64,000 bases of DNA. It comes from Phylloscopus collybita (taxonomy: Eukaryota > Chordata > Aves > Passeriformes > Phylloscopidae). Of the stretch, positions 22,573 through 33,165 are shown piece by piece. The translations under genes were made by a program, and so were the position numbers. The first letter of the stretch is position 1. Every line of letters begins with the position of its first letter. The notes beneath the pieces are model-generated. The model was given only the letters and a program-made list of their open reading frames with translations, was not told the origin of the DNA and ran no database searches. The stretch lies in NCBI GenBank assembly GCA_027886175.1, contig JAJNNQ010000002.1, forward strand, positions 2,422,001 to 2,486,000. The letters are read 5' to 3'.

Positions 22573-23562
22573 CTCCTCACAGGGAACGTCTATCAGACTA
22601 TTTGTGTTTAGGATGCTGCCCTCAGGCTGGAAAGGCATTGTGGAAAAGGCTCCCTTCAGAGCAGGAAGGCTGCAGAGCCTTTTCCATCTGTGCTGTGTTT
22701 GCTGAGGAGGCTGAGCTCATATGTTAGCCTGAATTAAAAGCAAGAGCCTCCCTGTGGCTGCACCATCGCTGTCTCGCTGCCACGGAGCAGGTGAGAGGCA
22801 GACACACTGTGGGCAGCCTGTGGTCTGACAGAAACCATCTGTGTGACTGCTGACACAGAATTTAAGCACTTTTTGCACCGTTCCCAAGCTTTGTTGCAAG
22901 AAGGAGCATGCAGGAGGTGCTGAGGAGCTCTAATGCAGCACAGGCAGGGGGGCTCTGCCAGCAGAGGTTTGCTGCTCCCGTGCTGAGGGTTTGTTTTAAA
23001 AATTACCTTTGTGGCCTCTTGGAATGCCCTGTGCTCTCCATGGACCAGTTATTTGTAATGAACTGTCAGCATTTGGCACAGCAAGCCAATGAAGGATTAA
23101 TAAAAAAAGCTGGTGCATGAGCAGGTTTGCAGAACTCTGCTAAACATCAAACACCAGGAATGGGTTATTTGGAATAAATTCACTCCCAGGGTGGGCTGCT
23201 TCCAAGCACAAAGCCAAGCATGAAACACTGATGTGTCTGCAGGTTCTGTGTTTGTTTAAAATCCAGCTTTTAAAACCTTTCTACTCAGAGGCCATTTCCC
23301 CTCTGATATCCCTGCTGGGATAAGGGATGCATCAGATTCTTAAACCTCGGTGGCAGGTGGAGCAGTGGAGGTGTTCCTGACACCCTTACAACCAACAAAT
23401 GCCTGGAGAAAATATCCCAGCAGTATCTGCTGGCTCCTGTGCTCTTCTCCTCCCCTTTCCATGGAAGTCTTGTTGCATGAGCACCTCTCTGCACAGCATC
23501 TTCCTGGAGGACCAGGAAATTTAAGGGGTCAAATTTAAGGACCTCCAATTTAAGGTCTCTAA
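22573..23562. other. Gene-free sequence
   Basis: No gene is recognised. Three copies of AATTTAAGG lie close together at 23518-23557, next to the left edge of the LTR-like element that follows. Confidence 0.5.
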
Positions 23563-24060
23563 TGATGCCCTGGGAAGGCTGACCTGGAACAGAGACTGGA
23601 CAGAGCTAAGAGAATAAAGTAGGTATTTATGAAAAGGCCTTAAGGATACACCTTGGGCAGGAAAAGAGCCTGGCCAGGGCTGCACCCAAGGTGGACCCAA
23701 AATGGACCCAAAATGGTCACAAAATGGTCACAAAATGGACACAAAATGGACACAAAACGGTCACAAAAATGGCTGACTGGTCACAAGGTCTCACACTTTT
23801 CTAAGTTTTGGTCCATTTGCACTTTGGGGTTGAATTGTCCAATTCCAGCTCCAGCTGATGCAGTCCCACCCTTCTTGTTTTCTCCCTCCAGCCACCGCTG
23901 TTTGTGCTTTTGGGCCTGGAAACTTGTCCCAGTTGTCCTTGGTGTGCAGCAGGAGCAGGATTTGTTTTGTGTCCCTGCTGTGTGCAGAGCTGAGTGACCC
24001 TGGATGTGAGGCTGAGAGCTGCACCCCTGGGCAGCACAGAGTCTGGAATACATCAAAGCT
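23563..24060 (-). mobile_element. Probable LTR with an internal 11-bp minisatellite
   Basis: The segment from TGATGCCCTGGGAAGG through GAGAATAAAGTAGGTATTTATG, CACCTTGGGCAGG and AAGAGCCTGGCCAGGGCTGC to about 24060 has the look of an avian endogenous-retrovirus LTR. The minus strand offers CATAAA as a weak poly(A) signal near that strand's 3' side. Inside it are seven 11-bp units (listed separately). Neither the right edge nor a flanking duplication could be fixed, and the next CR1 starts almost at once. The alternative is an unrelated dispersed repeat. Confidence 0.5.
23691..23767. repeat. Minisatellite, seven 11-bp units
   Basis: Units of the form ATGGWCMCAAA are arranged as GTGGACCCAAA, ATGGACCCAAA, two ATGGTCACAAA, two ATGGACACAAA and ACGGTCACAAA. 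Variants occur in adjacent identical pairs, which suggests stepwise duplication. The unit length is not a multiple of three, so the repeat cycles through all frames and does not encode a repeated peptide of one unit. Confidence 0.9.
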
Positions 24061-24073
24061 GAAACTTAAGGCA

Positions 24074-24305
24074 GTGGGAAGGAACCCATAAGGATCATCC
24101 AGTCCAACTCCTGGCCCTGCACAGACACCCCAACAATCCCACCCTGTGCATCCCTGGGAGCATTGTCCAAACACTCCTGGAGCTCTGGCAGCCTCAGGAA
24201 TGTGCCCATTCCCTGGGGAGCCTGGGCAGTGCCCAGCACCCTCTGGGGAAAGAACCTTTCCCTGAGCTCCATCCTGAGCCTCCCCTGAGGCAGAGTTTGG
24301 TGAGA
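24074..24305 (-). mobile_element. CR1 LINE, 3' end fragment
   Basis: Blocks in reversed CR1 order are GGGAAGGAACCCATAAGGAT, CATCCAGTCCAACTCCTGGC, CCTGCACAGACACCCCAACA, AGCATTGTCCAAACACTCC, CCCTGGGGAGCCTGGGCAG, ACCCTCTGGGGAAAGAACC and GAGCCTCCCCTGAGGCAG. The terminal ATTCTGTG repeat is absent: the copy begins directly after the LTR-like element, so its 3' end was lost or replaced. Same lineage as 9201-9362. Confidence 0.88.
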
Positions 24306-25290
24306 GGAGCAGCAAGGTGAGACCAAGCTGCTCTCAGTGTGTGAGGGATGTGCTCTCTGCCTGTCCTGCCCCCTGTGAGCAGCCTGGGCACGTCCATGTG
24401 GGAATCCCTGTAATGTCCCTGTGTCTGGGTGTGTTCCTGTGGGGAATACAGGCTCAGCCTCCCTGCAGGCAGGATCTGAAGCTGTGTCAGCCTCACCTCT
24501 GCCAGGTGACTGGGTTTGGCATTTCCCAGCAATGAGCACAGCAGCTCATGCCTTCCTGAAAACCCACACGCAGTCTGGTCTCTGCAGAATGGCTTTTTGT
24601 TTGCTTATGGTATTTTCATTCATCTTACTCTTCCCCTTCTTGCTTTCTTCCTGCAGTCCCTGTGGTATTTGCCTGGCAGTGTGGCTCTGTGCACAAGTGG
24701 TGGTGAGACACAGTTCCCTTCCTGTTCCTCCAGACAAACCCCACTGGGCTGTAGTGCAGGAAAACTCAATTCACAGTTTTCTCCCCATAGTACTCCCACA
24801 GTATTTCCAGCCTACCAGAGTTAGAGGCAACCAGGTTCTCCCTGACAGCCACTATTTTTGATATAAAGGCCCTCACTTGCACATGCTACTTATACCAAAT
24901 TGCATAAACTCAGCCCCAAAGTGACTTACAAGTTATGATGACAGCTTAATCACGAGAACAAACTGCAGCTTTAAAACCCTGTAATTTAAATTGTCTGTAA
25001 GTGGGATTTGAATCTAACAGTCTACCATTTGAGGCTCAACAGTGCAGTAATTGCAGATGTACACAGAATACAATCAAAGCACCAGGGGGAGAAAAAAAAA
25101 AAAAAAAAAGAAAAGCCATGACAACAATGCCAGAAAAAGTAATTACCACATCAGCTCAGGCACTCTGAGGTGTTGGGCACTTCTGCAGCAACATGAGCTT
25201 TTCCCAGCTGGCTGTGCTTAACAGAGGTAAAACAGGGAAGAACAAAATCCAAGCCAATACAGGAATGAGAAACATCAATCCTCTTGATCC
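24306..25290. other. Gene-free unique sequence
   Basis: Nothing is recognised except a poly(A) run interrupted once at about 25090-25114. Confidence 0.5.
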
Positions 25291-25450
25291 CAGAGAAGTT
25301 GTGGACTCCCCTTTCCTGGGAGTGTCCAAGGCAAGGTTGGATGGGGCTTGGAGCAACCTGGGATAGTGGAAGGTGTCACTGCCCATGGCAGGGGGTGGAA
25401 ATGGGTTATCTTTTGGGCCCCTTCAACAAACCCATACATTTCTAGGATTG
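25291..25450 (+). mobile_element. CR1 LINE, 3' end fragment, decayed terminus
   Basis: GAGAAGTTGTGGACTCCCC, GGAGTGTCCAAGGCAAGG, TTGGATGGGGCTTGGAGCAA, CCTGGGATAGTGGAAGGTGT and ATGGCAGGGGGTGGAAATGG are in sense order. The 3' terminal repeat is degraded to TTTCTAGGATT. Same lineage as 13719-13892. Confidence 0.88.
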
Positions 25451-26057
25451 GCTTTGTTCACACTGCAGCCATTTTAATTATACCAAAGATTTTTTTTTTA
25501 TTTCCAGAAACAACCCCTTGCTCAGGGCATAAGCTTAAAATTGGCTTTCCACAGTACTTATGTCAAAAAATGTTTGAGGCTTTTGCTTGAAAATATTTAA
25601 GCTCCTGATTTCCTTGATTGCAAATAAAGATGCACTGGGCCATACAGACTGATCTGCTCAATTCATGCTCTGTGTCCTCTAAGCCCAGCACCAAGGGTCA
25701 AACTGAACCTTTTAACTCCCCAGGAGATGTTATTTGTGCAGGATAGGACAGGAGGAAAGCCTCCAGTACAGCAGGTCTAAAAAGGAGAGTTTGAACAGCA
25801 GGTCCAGGTTATCCCATCAAGTGAGAAACCTTTTGCTCATGCATTTAGAAAAACCCAATAAAAGAGATCTCTGTCTTATGGGGAAGAAAAGTGGATGTTC
25901 CCAGTACCAGGGTGCAAAGAGCATTAACAGATTAAGGATATGCAGCAGAGAAGCACAAAAATGAGAACAGGGCATGGTTTTGATATACAAGGGTGACATA
26001 GATTCAGCAGAAAAAAGCCAAATAGGGAAGAGCTGATACAAACACAGGAGGGGTAAA
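25451..26057. other. Gene-free unique sequence
   Basis: No gene or repeat is recognised. Confidence 0.5.
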
Positions 26058-26500
26058 ATTCAGTCTTACCCCTGGCCAGAGTGTAATGAGCAACCCTGAA
26101 GATGTATCAGGTCTGAGGGTTGACCTGCAGCCTCCCAGAGTGGCTTAATAATAGCCAGACAACTCCTCTGGACTTGCTTTGTAAAAGAAAAGGTTTTAAT
26201 AATGACAAAAATAACAAACAGTATCAAACAAAAGAAATATAAACTGAACACAGTGCAGAGAGGACTCCTGCACCAGCTAAGGCAGTCCAAAGAAGCACTT
26301 GAGCACCTCTGTGCTTCTTAAATACTTAATGTTTTAGGGGGCTAATTTGGCTTGCTGCCAATAGAAACAGCTACAGGTTTTGAGAAACATTTCCAAAACC
26401 CCAAACTGTCCCTGTGCTGGCACTGGGCCAATCAGGGAGAGAGCGACAGAGAACGTTCTGGTGTTTCTCTTTAAAACTCAGGGGCAAAACTGAAACCCCT
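26058..26500 (-). mobile_element. Possible solo LTR
   Basis: The region has features of an LTR read on the minus strand: TTTAAT at 26195-26200 (ATTAAA on minus) within a pyrimidine-poor AT block, an AT-rich TTAAATACTTAA promoter-like stretch, and a CCAATCAGGGAGAGAGCGAC segment carrying a CCAAT/ATTGG box further upstream. I could not fix both ends or a target duplication, and no second copy lies in the window. This is a tentative call. Confidence 0.35.
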
Positions 26501-26799
26501 TTTCCTTATTTGGAACCATTTGTTTGGTGCACTGCTGCAGTGGGGAAAGGGAAACTGAGCAGCTGCATCTGAAACCTGGAGCTGGGGAAATGTAGGTGGC
26601 AGTGGCCACTCTGTCCCGTGACGCCAGCCCTGCAGAGCGAGGCAGGACCAAACACACCACGAGCATCCCTGAAATGTTGGCAAGTTGGCACAGCTGTGAA
26701 AGGCCCCCCGTTCTCCTCAGAGCCATTTATCCTTGAAACTTTCTCTTGAGTCCAATTTAAATGTTCACATGGCATTTTCCTTCCTTTTTTTCTTTTTTC

Positions 26800-26831
<32 letters not shown>

Positions 26832-27127
26832 TATTTTATTTTTTTTTTGCCTTCCCTTCTGCTTCAGTGCAGTTTTCCACGCAAGGCACGTGGGTCAGGT
26901 AAAGGCCAAACTCCCAGGCCAAAATGGTTTTGAGACTGTTCAGTCCCAGGCAGACTTGTTCAAATATGCTGCAATTTCAGGCTTTGTCATCATCCAAGTT
27001 CAACAGATTTGGGGTGAACAGAGTGAAAGTGCAAACTCAGCTTGTTAAGGCTCCGTGTCCACCTGTTCACGTCCATCCAACAGCTTCTGAATATAAAGAA
27101 ATTTAACAGAGAACTTCTTTCAGGTAT
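26501..27127. other. Gene-free sequence with poly(T)
   Basis: The only clear structure is a long T-rich run at about 26787-26848 with an embedded ATATATATA. Frames through it are artefacts. Confidence 0.55.
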
Positions 27128-27774
27128 TGCAAAAATCAGCACCTGGGTGAGGGTGAGAAACCCAAATCAATGATGAGAAATATAAAGACCCAATCATTGA
27201 TTGCCCATTAGATAAACCTTTATCAAAGCGAGAAGCCGAAGTGAGCAGTGCGTTGGGAAAGCCAGAGAGCACAACTCTGAACTCTTGCTCCACACACAGC
27301 TTTCTGAGTTTTCCCCATAGTTCCCCATTTTTATAACTTTTTGGTTTATACACCCCCCTTGGTCCCTCCCCAGTCCATGTTTTCTCATATTTGGTCATAG
27401 TTGAGTCTTCTAACTCTGGGAGTCTGGGGTCTTCTGCCCTCTCACAGTGGTTGATGGATGAAGTCTCTCCTCCTCCTCACAGCATGTCCATGTGGTCACC
27501 ATGGTTTCACTGTGGTCACCATGGTTTCACCATATCTCTCATTTTCTTTCTTTTTTCGTGTCTTATGATACAAAGTTACATTGCATTATCCTGCACCAAG
27601 GCCGGGCTCTCTCTAACTTTTCTGTTTCTGCAGTTCCTGCAACTTACAGTTATTGCTTAATATCTTCTACATATTTACAATTTCTGCAGTTTGCTTAATA
27701 GCCCTTACATATTTATAATTATTAACTATAACATTGAACACAAATTACCTAAATCATTCATTTCATTTATAACA
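27128..27774 (-). mobile_element. Solo LTR, about 647 bp (third LTR family)
   Basis: Read on the minus strand the element runs from TGTTATAAATGAAATG to ...GATTTTTGCA, giving TG...CA ends. A TATA-type region (GTATAAACC and TTATAAAAATGGGG) is followed by a segment with GCTCACTTCGGCTTCTCGC and TTTGATAAAGG, the usual look of an LTR R/U5 region in avian retroviral elements. The flanks (AGGTAT and ATGGCC) do not match, so the target duplication has decayed or an end is misplaced. Inside is a perfect 20-bp direct repeat at 27491-27530. No internal genes remain. Confidence 0.7.
27491..27530. repeat. Perfect 20-bp direct repeat, two units
   Basis: TGTGGTCACCATGGTTTCAC occurs twice without a spacer, inside the LTR at 27128-27774. 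The identity suggests a recent duplication compared with the age of the LTR. Confidence 0.85.
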
Positions 27775-30462
27775 ATGGCCACTGAGGGAAAAAAAATAAA
27801 AAATAAAAAATAAAAATAATAGCAGGAAGTCCTCAGCTTAACACTTTATTTTCAGTGTCTGTGGCTTTCCAGCTGGCACGGGTGTCAGTCTGGAATCCCT
27901 GCACTCTCGGGGCTGTGGGGGAGGACTGGGACATCTGGTGGGTTGTGGTGGGCTGTGGTGGGCTGGTGTAAGAGAAGACAGCCTGCAAAGCCTGGAGGAA
28001 CTTGGGCTTCTCAGATCCCACTTCTTGATTTCCCTTCTCAGGGCATCTGCCCATCAAAGTGGCTGCCAGAGGAACAAAACTGCCTCGAAAAGCAGAACAA
28101 CCCAAATAATTTGGGTTAATAAGCAGAATAACCCAAACAACCCGAGTCTGGAAATAATTCTGCTGCTCTCAGGAGGCAGAAACAGCTCCTGCACGCCTTG
28201 GGACCGCTCGTGTTTCTCGAGAAGGCAGTGGGCAGAGGTTTGGCAGTGATCTGAAGTGCACATCCTTGAGCAAGAGCAGAGGGCTAAGTGTTGATGGAGG
28301 GCAAAAGCACACAAAAATTGCCAAGCTGAAGGTCAGACCCAATATTTGGTTGAAAATAATCCCTTTTTTCAGGTCACTTCTGGTGGAGGATTTATCAGCA
28401 TGGGTTTGCTTCAATTCTATTCTTCCAGTCTGTGGAATTGATGCTTCCAGCTCCCACTTAGCACTTTTCAGCATGAATTAAAAATCTAACAGCTTGTCTT
28501 GTGTCTGCTCTTCCCTCTGCCTTGCCAGAGTGAGGTTAAAGAAGGCATTAAGGGTAGTTTAGAGGGCCAAGGGCTGTTGTGCAGTGGGAGGAAATAATTT
28601 GCTGCTAATGCACACGACAAAGTGAGACATTAAATGTAAAGGTCATTTTGGGGGTTGGAAAGGAATCAGTGCATTTCTAAATCACTGCCTCATATGCCTT
28701 AAAATGACTGAATATCTCAGGAGACAAAAGGCATCTGGAATATTTTGTAAAAGTCTGCAGGAGAGCCTCATGGGCTGAGCAAGATAATGAAGATCTCCTT
28801 CTCCAGCCATCCTGGCTTGTGCTGGAGACCAAAAATGACATTACAGTATTGGGGAAGTGTTTGGCCAGAGTCCTCTGAGGTAAGAAAGCAAAAAAAGGCT
28901 TTCTTTTACTGGACTTTTTCTGGGGAAAAATGGACAAAGATTCAAGTTCAAAGATGAAGACATTGATTCTGATGAGATGCAAAGAGTCCCCGTGGTGTGA
29001 CTGGAAAATGGTTTCGTGTCTAGCAGTGTAAAAGCAGCTCTCAGGAACAAAAAGCACTGAAGATTTTAAGGTTTGGGTTTTTTTTAAGAGAGGAGCTGGC
29101 AAGAGTAATCAAATGATGAAGAGCAATTAAATCACTAATTAAAAGTCAGTTCTACAATGCAAATAAAATCTGGATCACAAACTTCAGCTGGAGCAGGAGC
29201 TTGTAGAGCATAAACTGTGCAGCACCCCTGAAACAGAGCACAGTGACCCGATCTAGTCCTGAGGGATGAGACCAGAATTTTTAAAAGAGAGCTCCAAGTG
29301 AGTGCAAATCCTGAGCAGGAGGTTTTTGATTTGTCAGAGAGAGGGAGCTGAGGGGAAGAGCCAGGATATACTCAATTTGTGGGCTATTTTTTATCATCTT
29401 TGGGAAGAGTTCTTAAAGAAGGAGACAGGCTGAAGCACAACAGAGACAGATGTAGTAAAGCAGCATGCAAGGTTTGGAGAACTAGGCAGAAGTGAGGCCA
29501 AGCTGTGGGCAACCTATCAAAGTAACTATTTTATCTGTTATTTTGAGCCCTTTCAGTTTATTTTTCTGTTTACCCAACACCTGCAATTCCTGTGATTTTC
29601 CCTTATGCCCATGTCTTTTTCTATCTGCTTATTCTCATCACTCAACTCTGGAACACTTCCAATTGGGCCACATTTTTCTTGACTTCTTGCTAATCCTGTG
29701 GGATTTTTTGGACATTTTCCTGAGGACTGTGGTTTGCTAAAAGGGACTTCAAAACCATGGTGCTCACTGGGTAGGATGGGCTGTGACTAAAAGCTTGTTA
29801 TTGACACCTGAGAATTGAATCCAGGCCCTTTCCACCTACACCTGCCTGCACAATATTTTCTGTTAATTAAGGTCAGGTATGAGGGGAATATCAATAAAAT
29901 GTCTGCTAGATATGAAATATGTATGTTTTTATTTGATTATTATTTTCTTCTCTTCATATCAACAGGGGGTTTTGCATCTGTAGAGGTAAAGTAGAACTTC
30001 TCTCCATTCTGCTCCTTCTGATTCAATCTCTTTTGTCAAGGCTCCTCATTTCTGTGCTCTGGGGGTTGCTGTGTTTGGTGCTTGCTCAGAGCAATACACC
30101 CACACCCTTCCTTGTGACCTCATGTTCTCACAAATTGACTCTGCTGGCGGCACAAAGGGCTGCTGGTAATAAACAGGGAGTGTGGAATCGTTCATTTCTA
30201 TCTCAGGTAGAAAATCTGAACTGTGTAGGCAGGCAGGGCTGGTGCTAAATTAATCAGACATGGAGATTTATTCACACAGAGCAGCGTGGAGCTGCTGCTC
30301 TTCCCAGCAAGCCCCAGCCCAGCCACTGTGGTGCTCCCCACCACCACTCCCAGAATTAAATATCACCTCTCTGCTGAGTTCACCAGGCTCTGAATCATCC
30401 TCTGTAACCTGCCTAGGGCTGGCTGGAAAGTTTGCTGGTGAAACGACATGACTTTGGGACAA
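27775..30462. other. Gene-free sequence
   Basis: No gene is recognised. The stretch contains an (AAAAAT)n-like run at 27788-27822, a GGTTGTGGTG-type 10-bp repeat at about 27937-27966, and a palindrome at 28099-28117. Confidence 0.5.
28099..28117. repeat. 19-bp palindrome
   Basis: AACCCAAATAATTTGGGTT has two perfect 9-bp arms around a single central base. The neighbouring sequence repeats AGCAGAAYAACCCAAA directly about 33 bp apart (28090s and 28120s), so the palindrome arm is present three times locally. Confidence 0.8.
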
Positions 30463-31148
30463 TGTCTTGGGTTGCAATGCAAGATGTAACCAAAAGTTTG
30501 GATTCTATTACCATCTGTTCAAACCAGGTGGGGCAGTGTTCTTTATCTCTTCCAGGACCCTCCAGGGCATATCTGCTGTTCATGGGCCATCGAGACTCAC
30601 TGCATGACTGATACAATTCCATCATCCCATGGGGAGATGCTCCACCCAGGGGGAGGAGCCCAGCATTCCCACCTGGATCAAACCTGAGATTCAGAACACC
30701 AGGGCAGCCTGTTTGCACTGGATTCCCAGAGGAAAACTGGACCCATCTCACCCCCACTGGACCTTCAGAGGAAAACTCCACCCTCCTACAGGATCATTGC
30801 TCCAACAGAACCACATCTGTCACTGCAGGAGGACTTGATTGGGCTGCTCCCAACACCCTGACCAAAAGGGTGTCAGGTTGTGTTCTGACTCTGTCAGTAT
30901 TTTTAGGATTTTTTGTTTGTTTGTTTGTTTGCTTGGTTGCTTGTTTTGGGTTTTTTTTTCCTACTACTACATTTGTATTTTTAATACTCCTAGTAAAGAA
31001 CTGTTATTCCTATTCCTACATCTTTGCCTGACAGCCGCTTAATTTCAAAATTATAATAATTCAGAGGGAGGGGTTTTACATTCTCCATTCCAAGGGAAGC
31101 TCTGGCTTTTCCCTGGCAGACACCTGTCTTTCCAAACTGAGGCACACA
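30463..31148 (+). mobile_element. Solo LTR, about 686 bp (second LTR family, copy B)
   Basis: This is the inverted relative of the LTR at 21777-22478. It starts TGTCTTGGGTTGCAATGC, contains TTCAAACCAGGTGGGGCAGT, GGAGATGCTCCACCC, TCCAACAGAACCACATCTG, CCAACACCCTGACC and CCTAGTAAAGAACTGTTATT (poly(A)-signal-like AGTAAA at 30992-30997), and ends near CTGAGGCACACA. Compared with copy A it has a TTTG-rich expansion at about 30910-30958 and about 8 extra bases near the end. A flanking duplication is not evident. No coding remnant is present. Confidence 0.82.
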
Positions 31149-31778
31149 AGAGTGATAAAAACCTGGGCAAAAGATGATGCTGCTGGGCTGAGCTCACTCT
31201 GCTTTTGCTGTGTGATAAAACTGAGATCCCACACAGTCCCTGGGTGCTTCTAATCTCAATATTTAGGAAATTTTTCTTCTTCAAGCCCCATGCTTGTCCT
31301 GGAGCCTGTGTTGGTAGCTCCTCTGGGGCTCTGCCCTGTTTGCTCTGGATATTCTTGGTGCAGGAAAAGACCTGAAATAAATAAACAGGACGACATCCTC
31401 CAGTCACCCGTATGATTTTCCTAAAGTCCCTTATACTGCCCTTCAGGATGTGGTAGCAAAATGATCTTTTTATTTTTAGTTTGGAGTGTTTCTGGCTGTT
31501 TTCCTTCTTTCAAAGAAACTAAAATAGTGGTGCTTCAGATTAGTAAATATAAAGGATATTCCATGCACGAAGCAGTTCGTGATTATCTGCCGGTAAAGGT
31601 TCCAGGATATTATGAAAATCACAGTTTAAATACACATTAGCAGCTCTTCATGCCAAGGCTTCCCTTAATATTGCTTTGAAATCACACACATAAAAAAATT
31701 ACATTGCTCTTGAAGGTTTTGTTCAGCACAGTGACTGTAAAAAAACAAGATATTATTAGCTCTAAAAAGAGATCTTTT

Positions 31779-31812
<34 letters not shown>

Positions 31813-33107
31813 AAAAATCTCTCAAAAGATGGGACTCTACATGCTAATAAACAAGTATCCTGCCCCTCTCTCATAGAATACTCAACCAGTTATAGGAGGG
31901 AAAAATCCAGCAAAGAAATTTTGAAATCCTCTTCAGAACTGTTCCACCAAACTGGGTCAAGCTATTTTCAGGCTGAAGTAGTGACAGATTTCACCAGGAA
32001 TGTGAAACATTGATGTGGCCAGATTAGCAAACATCATTGATTTGAAGAGCTGGAGGTCAGGAGCTGGAGATGGGTGTAAAACTCTGTCCATGGCTCTCTT
32101 GTTTTCCTTGGAGGAAGCAGCTGCCTCAGGAAGTCTTTACCTATTGAGAGAAGGACAGATTGTGTTAGACACCAGCATTTAACATCTTCCTGTTTCAGAG
32201 GTCTTTATGATAATTTCAGAGGGCTGATTAAAGGTGTTGGCTGGATGGAAAATCCATGATATTGTAGGATTAGGGATGGGAGCAGGAGGTGAGGAGTGGT
32301 CAGTGCTGGAGGATCTGAGATTGGACTGAGAATGGAGAGATGGGAGATGGGAAAAGGAGCATCACTTTAAACATTCCTTTCCATTTTAATATTTGTCTCC
32401 CACTTGTAAAAACTCTCTTTAATCTGAAAGACTGGGTGCCTCAAGCAACCATGAGCTCCATAGTGACTCAAATATTTTGTTTTAATTCATCCATTTAACT
32501 TTAGGAACTCAAATATTGAACATTTGGCCCCAAGTTTAGTTTAACACCTTATGCTATACATGGGGCATACATGAAATAGATCTTCGAAGAAAACAAATAC
32601 CTATTTACTAGGAAATGTGGGTATTTGAAATTAAATCGTGATTGGCTGGGGTTATGCTTTTGTCAGGCTTTATAGTTAAATATTATTATAACATTGTAAT
32701 TGTTATATATTATAATGTTAATAATGTCCTGCCTTAATTGATGTCCTCACCAAAAATTGCTAAAAATACATCACGTTTGCAGCTCTTGGTTGTTTCTCCA
32801 TGGAAATATGAAAGCTGTTGGTTTAAGGGGAAAAAAACCACCCCAACTTGCTGCATTGCATCTCTCCTGTCAGGCACTGTGATGTGACCAAGAATAGCTG
32901 AGATGTGTAACTAAGATTTAGCCCAGTGTGCCTTTTCCCTGGAGATCATCCCTGGTGTTTCCCATTTGTCTTTCCCACATCATCCAGCCTCTACACACCG
33001 AACCACGTTCCCTCTACAGGAAGATTTCACATATTAGCACAGATGGAGAAAATCTAGAAAGGAAGGAAATCCCTTCCCACTGTGGTTTGTTCCTATTCTG
33101 GCAGTGC
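31149..33107. other. Gene-free unique sequence
   Basis: No gene or dated transposon is recognised. A 29-nt uninterrupted poly(A) is at 31782-31810. A CpG-retaining block at about 31530-31650 is listed separately. Confidence 0.5.
31530..31650. promoter_or_regulatory. Possible conserved noncoding block (weak)
   Basis: The AT-rich segment keeps three CpGs within about 30 bp and holds a small inverted repeat, CACGAA-gcag-TTCGTG (31566-31581), between two GGATATT motifs. It is in no recognisable repeat. CpG retention in an otherwise CpG-poor region can indicate constraint, but this is inference from one sequence. Confidence 0.2.
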
Positions 33108-33165
33108 CACAGAATCACAGAGCAGTTTGGGCTGGACCTTAAAGATCATCCAGTGCCAATCCTCT
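33108..33165 (-). mobile_element. CR1 LINE, short 3' terminal fragment
   Basis: CACAGAATCACAGAGCAG, TTTGGGCTGGACCTTAAAG and ATCATCCAGTGCCAATCC match the reversed CR1 terminus. Similarity stops within about 60 bp, making this the shortest CR1 call here. Confidence 0.78.

Noticed and set aside
23691..23767. CRISPR-like array of short repeats
   Set aside because: The units are 11 bp and contiguous with no spacers; this is a minisatellite in a vertebrate LTR-like element.
23791..24315. 174-codon minus-strand open frame
   Set aside because: It lies within the LTR-like element and the adjoining CR1; repeat-derived and not a host gene.
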